From assembly GCA_020072925.1 (NCBI GenBank), contig JAIQGA010000009.1:1-37354 (forward strand): a DNA stretch of 37,354 nucleotides, read 5' to 3'. The notes under the pieces are model-generated. The model ran no database searches. It was not told where the DNA came from and saw nothing but the letters and a program-made list of their open reading frames with translations. Origin of the DNA: Terriglobia bacterium (lineage in GTDB: Bacteria; Acidobacteriota; Terriglobia; UBA7540). The position numbers were made by a program, and so were the translations under genes. Positions 32,297-37,354 of this stretch are shown here, piece by piece (position 1 is the first letter of the stretch; every line of letters begins with the position of its first letter).

Positions 32297-32340
32297 GGGG
32301 CGAATCGAAGGTCGCGTATTCGCGACCGGCAGTTCGCCCC
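32297..32340. repeat. Nested hairpin downstream of the secreted-protein gene
   Basis: Outer arms GGGGCGAA/TTCGCCCC and inner arms GGTCGCG/CGCGACC with loop TATT. It lacks a T-run, so it is a structured repeat or weak terminator. Confidence 0.55.
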
Positions 32341-32532
32341 ACGCCTTCCAATCCCTCTCCATGGCATTTCGCGTTCGGGGCAGGGCTCCTGGTTTATCTA
32401 TGCTTATTGGCCACACGGAATAAGGCCGCGCCGGGTTAAGCATTCGGCAGGGGATTCGCTACATCGTCCCCGCGAGAATCTCGAAGCGAACACGCGTGGA
32501 ACGAAACGGTCGGAGGCTTCGTAAGCCATCCG

Positions 32533-33363
32533 CTAGCGTCGTGCCGCGTGCCACGTCACCCCCAATCGATTCAGGAGATCGACGGCGTGGCGAATCGGAA
32601 CCGCAATAGTGTTTGACGCGTCCGCCGGATCCTTCCGTTCAACGATGGCCACGACCTCGCCGGTGGGGAGATACACGGGGCTGCCACTGTTGCCGACTTG
32701 CGGCGCAATATTTACGGCGAGGACTTCGGTTGATTCCGAACTGCTCTCGGTGAGGCGCAGACTTCCACGACGCAACACCCAGCCCCTTTGCGTCACCGGT
32801 TGCCAGGCGAAGGTCGGATGCCCGGTAAGGACGACGGGCGCGCCGGGTTGCATTTCTTCCGAATCCAACAACGCGAATGGAGCAATTTCCGTGCCGAGGA
32901 CTTGGGCAGGTCGCCGCTCCGTCTTCAGCACGGCGATATCGTGGACTTCGTCGACTCCCACCACATCGCAGGAGACGGCGGGAGCCGCGCGCCCCGCCGG
33001 CGACGCAAGTTTCGCCAGGATTTTAGCTTCCGGGCTCATCGCGAGACAGCGCCGCGCGTCATCCACCACGTGCGCGTTCGTAACCAGATAACCGTCTTCG
33101 TTCACGAAGAATCCGGTCGCTGAGATCTTGCAGTTCTTGCCGCCCGCTCCCGGGCCGATGGCCAGTAGCTGCACGACCGAGCCCTGTGGACCACCAGCGC
33201 GGTCTGCTGGTCCGCGCACCTGACCCAGAACTGAGGAATTGCAGCAAAAAACTACGGGGAAAACGGAGAGGACAATTGCCGAAACACAATGTCGTTTGGA
33301 CTTTCGACTTTCAACTTTCAACTTTCGACTGCCTCCTTCGCTACCAATCCTGCACGCTTCCAT
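32533..33363 (-). CDS. Trypsin-like serine protease (S1C type)
   Basis: The 276-aa protein has an N-terminal hydrophobic segment that may act as signal anchor (SAIVLSVFPVVFCCNSSVLG), then the protease domain. The triad is visible: His98 in TNAHVV, Asp142 in VHDIAVL and Ser226 in GNSGSP. It lacks a PDZ domain, unlike DegP. A periplasmic or envelope role is likely. The frame is open to 33426, but I use ATG 33363, which overlaps the end of the upstream gene by 23 bp. Codons 14-23 fall in a GACTTTCAACTTTC repeat, so the true N-terminus is uncertain. Confidence 0.85.
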   Translation of the reverse strand: MEACRIGSEGGSRKLKVESRKSKRHCVSAIVLSVFPVVFCCNSSVLGQVRGPADRAGGPQGSVVQLLAIGPGAGGKNCKISATGFFVNEDGYLVTNAHVVDDARRCLAMSPEAKILAKLASPAGRAAPAVSCDVVGVDEVHDIAVLKTERRPAQVLGTEIAPFALLDSEEMQPGAPVVLTGHPTFAWQPVTQRGWVLRRGSLRLTESSSESTEVLAVNIAPQVGNSGSPVYLPTGEVVAIVERKDPADASNTIAVPIRHAVDLLNRLGVTWHAARR

Positions 33364-34708
33364 CCTTGCGCCGCGCGGTGGGCAGATACGCGCGCTTATA
33401 GGGATACTTCTTCGCCACTTCCTCATTGATGTCTGTGCCGAGCCCCGGCGAATCGGTGACGTTCATGTAGCCATCTTTGAACGTCGGCCCGCCTGGCAGC
33501 ACTTCGCGCGCGACGTCGGGGAAGAAGACCATTTCCTGAATCCCGAAGTTCGGAATCGAGACATCCAGGTGCACGTTTGCGGCGTGCGTGGGCGGAGCGA
33601 TGTCGCCGGGACCATGCCACGCCGTTCTGACCTGGAATGCTTCCGCCAGCGCCGCCACCTTGCGCGCGTTGGTGAGGCCGCCGATGTGGTCCATATCGCA
33701 GCGAATGTAATCGATCAACTGCTCCTTGATCAGCGGGACGCAATCCCAGAGCGTATTGAACAATTCGCCCATGGCGATGGGCGTGGTGGAATGCTCGCGA
33801 ATCAAGCGAAAACTTTCCTTGTACTCGGGGCGAAGCGGGTCTTCGAGAAAGAAGAGGTGATACGGCTCGAGTTCCTTGGCCAGTCTTGCCGCATAAACTG
33901 GCTCCAGCTTTTCGTGCACGTCGTGCAGCAATTCGACCTCATCGCCCAGCTTGGCGCGCAGATGGGCGAAGAGCTTGGGGACCGTGCGGAGGTAGGGACT
34001 GGGTTCAAACAATTCGGTTTCGGGGAGGCCCGCCTGCTGCGGCACACGCCCGGCGATTTCTTCGGAGCTTTTCTTCGCCGCCGTGCCATAAGTATCTTGC
34101 AGACCCGGAATCGCCACCTGCGCGCGCACACACTTGAAGCCGCGCTCCATCGCGCGCCGAATGGCGTCCTCGACTTCCTGGAACGTTTCGCCGCTCGCGT
34201 GCGTGTAGGCGAGCGCGCCGACCCGCGTTCGACCTCCCAGCAACTGGTAGACGGGCATCCCGGCGCGCTTGCCCTTGATGTCCCAGAGCGCCAGGTCCAC
34301 GCCCGCCAGCGCCGTCATCTGCACGGGACCGCCGCGCCAATACGGGCCGCGATAAAGGTATTGCCAGGTGTCTTCGATTTGTTCCGGATCGCGGCCAGTC
34401 AGCAGAGGCGCGATGTGCTTCTCCAGCGTGGTGGCCACGGAGAGTTCACGCCCGTTCAGGGTGGCGTCGCCAACGCCGTAGAGCCCCGGCTCGCTGGTCA
34501 GGATTTTCACGAGCACGTAGTTGCGGTCGGGGCAGGTGACAATGACCCGCACCTCGGTGATCTTGAGGGGAGGAAGCCCGCCTGCCGGGGGATCGGCGGA
34601 AGAGGCGCCGCGCGCCGGTCCCCCTGCGACGCCAGGAGCGCCTAAGGCTGCCGCGCCGGCGAGCTTCAGAAAGTTGCGTCTTCCGGGCTGGTGGGACCGA
34701 AATGACAT
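33341..34708 (-). CDS. Mannonate dehydratase-like enolase-superfamily enzyme with Tat signal
   Basis: The 455-aa protein is of the ManD/RspA group: ELLHDVHEKLEP, LFFLEDPLRP and TPIAMGELFN supply the metal-binding Asp/Glu/Glu, with His in DVH, Arg in CVRAQ and Tyr in QDTYGT; HGPGDIAP closes the site. It should remove water from D-mannonate or D-gluconate. The N-terminus SHQPGRRNFLKLAG is a twin-arginine signal, so it appears to be exported, unlike the cytoplasmic family members. CAGGAGG precedes ATG 34708. The neighbouring protease overlaps its 3' end. Confidence 0.9.
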   Translation of the reverse strand: MSFRSHQPGRRNFLKLAGAAALGAPGVAGGPARGASSADPPAGGLPPLKITEVRVIVTCPDRNYVLVKILTSEPGLYGVGDATLNGRELSVATTLEKHIAPLLTGRDPEQIEDTWQYLYRGPYWRGGPVQMTALAGVDLALWDIKGKRAGMPVYQLLGGRTRVGALAYTHASGETFQEVEDAIRRAMERGFKCVRAQVAIPGLQDTYGTAAKKSSEEIAGRVPQQAGLPETELFEPSPYLRTVPKLFAHLRAKLGDEVELLHDVHEKLEPVYAARLAKELEPYHLFFLEDPLRPEYKESFRLIREHSTTPIAMGELFNTLWDCVPLIKEQLIDYIRCDMDHIGGLTNARKVAALAEAFQVRTAWHGPGDIAPPTHAANVHLDVSIPNFGIQEMVFFPDVAREVLPGGPTFKDGYMNVTDSPGLGTDINEEVAKKYPYKRAYLPTARRKDGSVQDW

Positions 34709-34969
34709 GTGCGCCTCCTGGGTTTGTCTGGCGGCCTGCGCCGCCGCCTTTGCCTCGCTTAATCAATGGGAGGCAATTCTACCCCACAGCGCAAATGGTA
34801 CTGAAGGATTCCGGTGATGTACGCGAATCTTGCCTGGGAAAGGAGATCAGCAGGACGATGAAAGCTCTCCGGGCTGTCATCCTGAGGCGAAGCCGAAGGA
34901 TCCCTTTCAGTTCTTTCACTGCGGGGATTCTTCGTCGCTCCGCTCCTCAGAAATGACAGAGGATTGCTT
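34709..34969. other. Spacer holding a dispersed repeat
   Basis: No gene. It includes the inverted-repeat element at 34875-34958. Confidence 0.6.
34875..34958. repeat. Second copy of the dispersed inverted-repeat element
   Basis: The ends TGTCATCCTGAGG and CTCAGAAATGACA are inverted, and the centre carries GAAGGATCCC and GGGATTCTTCGTCGCTCC. Read on the minus strand it matches 26255-26339 closely in order and sequence. It is an 84-85 bp non-coding element, probably REP- or MITE-like. Confidence 0.85.
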
Positions 34970-35500
34970 TTAGGTGCGCGGCGCGGGTTTGGCTTGGGTA
35001 GCCAGGGGTTTGAGTTGAATCTCCAACTCCTGTACTCCTGGCTGATCGAACTTCACAACCGTCTCAGCCGGTTCATATCCGTCCGCCTGGACACGCAGCG
35101 TGTGCTCGCCGACCGGCAATTGCGTCGGGCCGAGCTTGTCGGCCGTCCCCACAGTAAGACCATCCAGGGTCACGCGCGACTTGGCGGGTTTGGTGGAAAG
35201 AATCAGCGTGCCGACGCTGTCCCACTCGTAGCCTGCGGAGGGGTTGTACCCGTCTTGCCGGCCATTGTCCGCGTAAGGGCCGACCCACCAATAACGATAA
35301 GGGTAGGGCGTGGCAGGGGTGAATTGTGGGTAGCTGGAGTAGCCACCATAATAGCCGCCAAACCCGCCGAAGTAGGAACCAACGTATGAGGTCCAAACGG
35401 GTCTGGGAGGGACCGAGGTGATTCGTTGGGCAAAGAGGGCGACGGAACTCAACATCAATCCCGCCAGGAGCAGAGGCAGCATGCGAAGTATGCGGCTCAT
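34970..35500 (-). CDS. PEGA-domain exported protein
   Basis: The 176-aa protein has a signal peptide (LPLLLAGLMLSSVALFAQ), a Gly/Tyr-rich segment (FGGFGGYYGGYSSY), and a PEGA domain near residues 95-165: GTLILSTKPAKSRVTLDGL, LPVGEHTLRVQADGY. PEGA domains are surface or periplasmic binding modules of unclear ligand. GAGGAGGGGTT precedes ATG 35500, so the frame upstream to 35602 is leader. Confidence 0.88.
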   Translation of the reverse strand: MSRILRMLPLLLAGLMLSSVALFAQRITSVPPRPVWTSYVGSYFGGFGGYYGGYSSYPQFTPATPYPYRYWWVGPYADNGRQDGYNPSAGYEWDSVGTLILSTKPAKSRVTLDGLTVGTADKLGPTQLPVGEHTLRVQADGYEPAETVVKFDQPGVQELEIQLKPLATQAKPAPRT

Positions 35501-35700
35501 AACCCCTCCTCTCATTCGCTTACGAGGTCCTTCTCTACCTAAAGCGTACCACCCTTTTTGCCGGAAAGCCAATGCCGGATTGCACTTGACGCTGTTTTGC
35601 ATTGTGGGCTAACGTCATAGAGTCAGCCACAAAGCGTTGAATTCAGGCAAAGACGCGGGACAGTCGACTTCCTCAGGCTTCGGCAGCGAGCGGGCGTCCA

Positions 35701-36735
35701 ATGGAGCTTTTCCAACTTACCGAGGCTCTGGTCAACATCGAATCAGTGACGGGCCACGAAAAGGCCTGCGGTGAATTCGTACGGGACCATCTGGCAGCCC
35801 GCGGGTTTCAGGTGGAGTTGCAGCCGGTTTCCCGTGACCGCGCGAATGTCTGGGCGACCTGCGGGACCCCCGAGGTCGTTCTGAGCACCCATTTGGATAC
35901 CGTTCCACCTTTCTTCCTGGCCCGTGAAGATGAGGAGTTCATCTACGGACGCGGAGCCTGCGACGCGAAAGGCATTGTGGCCGCGCAGATTGTGGCGGCG
36001 GAGCGGTTGCGCGACAGCGGCGTCGAGGGCTTCGGATTGCTTTTCCTGGTGGGCGAGGAAACCGTCAGTGACGGCGCGCGGGAAGCCAATTTGCATCCTC
36101 GCGGCTCCCGCTTCCTTATCAACGGCGAGCCTACGGCGAATAAGCTGGTCGTGGGTTGCAAGGGGAATCTCCGCCTGGACGTTCGAGCCAAAGGAAAGAT
36201 GGCGCATTCCGCGTATCCGCATTTGGGAGACTCGGCGATTGCGAAGCTCCTGGATGTTCTTGGGGATTTGCGGAAGTTGCACTTTCGGGAGGATCCGGTC
36301 CTGGGTCCTTCGACACTCAACATCGGCGTGGTGTCGGGTGGAAGGGCGGCCAATGTGATTTCCGATCAGGCCTCGGCGCAAATCGCTATCCGGACCGTCA
36401 CCGACACGGCGGCGCTCCGGCAGGAAATTTCGGATCTGATCCGAGGGCGCTGCGAATTCGAGTTTGTGCGCGACACGCCTCCACTACGCATGGAGAAGCT
36501 CGACGGCTTCGAGACCGGTATCGTGGCGTTCACTACGGACCTGCCGGCCCTGACGAACTGGGGCCGGCCGGTGCTCTTGGGGCCCGGCTCGATCGAGTCC
36601 GCGCACACCGAGCAGGAACGGGTTCGCAAGGCGGACCTCGTCGAGGCCGTGGAATTGTATTGCCGCCTCGTTAAGGAGTTGAAGCGGGCCGATGCGAAAG
36701 AGGGCCGGAAGATTCCGCAGGAGGCAGAAGGGTAA
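35701..36735 (+). CDS. M20-family deacylase (ArgE/DapE/LysK type)
   Basis: The 344-aa zinc metallopeptidase-fold enzyme removes an acyl or carrier group from an amino acid in arginine or lysine/diaminopimelate synthesis. The metal ligands are visible: His64 and Asp66 in STHLDTVPP, Asp88 in RGACDAKG, Glu119/120 in VGEETV, and a late His in ESAHTE. The short length fits LysK/ArgE better than typical DapE. The adjacent asd gene supports a lysine/DAP or arginine-family role, but the substrate is not settled. The ribosome-binding site is weak. Confidence 0.88.
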   Translation: MELFQLTEALVNIESVTGHEKACGEFVRDHLAARGFQVELQPVSRDRANVWATCGTPEVVLSTHLDTVPPFFLAREDEEFIYGRGACDAKGIVAAQIVAAERLRDSGVEGFGLLFLVGEETVSDGAREANLHPRGSRFLINGEPTANKLVVGCKGNLRLDVRAKGKMAHSAYPHLGDSAIAKLLDVLGDLRKLHFREDPVLGPSTLNIGVVSGGRAANVISDQASAQIAIRTVTDTAALRQEISDLIRGRCEFEFVRDTPPLRMEKLDGFETGIVAFTTDLPALTNWGRPVLLGPGSIESAHTEQERVRKADLVEAVELYCRLVKELKRADAKEGRKIPQEAEG

Positions 36736-36765
36736 TGGCGGGGTCATCTCGCTGGAGTCATGGTT

Positions 36766-37354
36766 ATGAAAAAGCTGGAAGTCGGAATTCTCGGCGCTAC
36801 GGGCATGGTTGGGCAGCGGTTTGTGAGCTTGCTCGAGCATCATCCCTGGTTTGAAGTGGGTTGGCTGGGGGCTTCGGAGAAGTCGGCGGGGAAGACTTAC
36901 GCGGAGGCGTGCAGTTGGCGCCTGCGCGACCCGATGCCGGAGGCCGTGCGCGCGCTCCCCGTTCACGAATGCACGCCGCGCGGCGCGCCGCAACTGATCT
37001 TTTCTTCGCTCGATTCCAAGGTGGCTGGCGAGGTCGAGAAGGCTTTCGCGCAGGCCGGGCATGTTATTGTGTCGAATTCTTCCAATCATCGCATGGACGC
37101 CGACGTCCCCCTGCTGATTCCGGAAGTTAACCCCGATCATCTGGCATTGGTGCGCGCGCAGAGAAAGCAGCGCGGCTGGAAAGGCATGATCGTCACCAAC
37201 CCGAACTGCACCACGGTAGGCCTGGTGATGTCGCTCGCGCCGCTCGAGAAGACGTTTGGCCTGGCGAAAGTCCTGATGACCAGCATGCAGGCGGTTTCCG
37301 GCGCCGGTTATCCGGGCGTCCCCACGTTGGATATCCTGGGTAACGTTATCCCTT
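36766..37354 (+). CDS. asd: Aspartate-semialdehyde dehydrogenase, cut by window end
   Basis: The first 196 residues are visible. It starts KKLEVGILGATGMVGQRFVS, the NADP-binding fold of ASD, and reaches NPNCTTVGLVMSL, which carries the catalytic Cys. The enzyme makes aspartate semialdehyde from aspartyl phosphate in the lysine, threonine and methionine pathways. The short N-terminus and NPNCTT fit the archaeal/fungal-type subgroup. GGAG at 36754-36757 favours ATG 36766; ATG 36760 is possible. The 3' part lies beyond the window. Confidence 0.93.
   Translation, partial: MKKLEVGILGATGMVGQRFVSLLEHHPWFEVGWLGASEKSAGKTYAEACSWRLRDPMPEAVRALPVHECTPRGAPQLIFSSLDSKVAGEVEKAFAQAGHVIVSNSSNHRMDADVPLLIPEVNPDHLALVRAQRKQRGWKGMIVTNPNCTTVGLVMSLAPLEKTFGLAKVLMTSMQAVSGAGYPGVPTLDILGNVIP

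Noticed and set aside
33239-34645. 468-aa plus-strand frame
   Set aside because: Antisense shadow of the ManD-type gene; the minus-strand gene has all active-site residues.

Overview
The window looks like a chromosomal segment of a high-GC bacterium, most likely an Acidobacteriota member or a relative. This rests on indirect signs: GC-rich coding sequence with good Shine-Dalgarno sites, a MdtB/C-type RND pump, a Tat-exported ManD-type dehydratase, PEGA and DUF2249 proteins, and dispersed short inverted-repeat elements between genes. No rRNA or marker gene settles the taxonomy.

Layout. (1) 1-1.7 kb: a methyltransferase with a signal peptide and a nitroreductase. (2) 1.7-3.2 kb: a gene-poor stretch with related 14-20 bp palindromes. 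(3) 3.2-8.9 kb: an integrated mobile element ending with a tyrosine recombinase beside the 3' end of a tRNA-Arg(CCT) gene. It carries three HTH/excisionase-like proteins, a winged-helix Rep-like protein, a cluster of palindromes and direct repeats that could be an origin or operator, and a compact Spo11/topoisomerase VI A-like protein that keeps a candidate catalytic Tyr and a DxDPSG Toprim motif. (4) 9.3-13.5 kb: a cold-shock protein, then an NnrS-like membrane protein, a DUF2249 gene with an in-frame amber codon, a ferredoxin-reductase-like flavoprotein and a DUF488 protein. The NnrS-like and DUF2249 genes each have a GTGA-N6-TCAC Crp/Fnr-type box, which suggests a regulated nitrosative-stress module.

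(5) 13.5-18.9 kb: a promoter, a minigene and a large hairpin precede a DUF692 (MbnB-like) gene and a possible partner protein, then an EgtD-like methyltransferase translationally coupled to the ATPase, permease and binding protein of a quaternary-amine ABC importer. This may be an uptake/modification system for a betaine or thiol-betaine. (6) 19.2-22.6 kb: a cyclic-2,3-diphosphoglycerate-synthetase-like P-loop protein, ornithine carbamoyltransferase and carbamate kinase, tightly packed. (7) 22.6-25.4 kb: repeat-rich spacer, a nuclease-like fragment, a B3-like/HNH nuclease and a DUF2293 protein. (8) 25.4-26.2 kb: a second cold-shock gene with a terminator-like hairpin in its leader, and a small companion protein.

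(9) 26.4-31.6 kb: an RND efflux pump and its adaptor next to a TetR regulator with a palindromic operator at its promoter. (10) 31.8-37.4 kb: a secreted protein, a trypsin-like protease, a Tat-exported ManD-type dehydratase, a PEGA lipoprotein-like protein, an M20 deacylase and the start of aspartate-semialdehyde dehydrogenase, cut by the window end.

The best candidates for undescribed biology are the Spo11-like protein with its element, and the DUF692/EgtD-like/ABC importer cluster. All functions are inferred from sequence reading without database searches.
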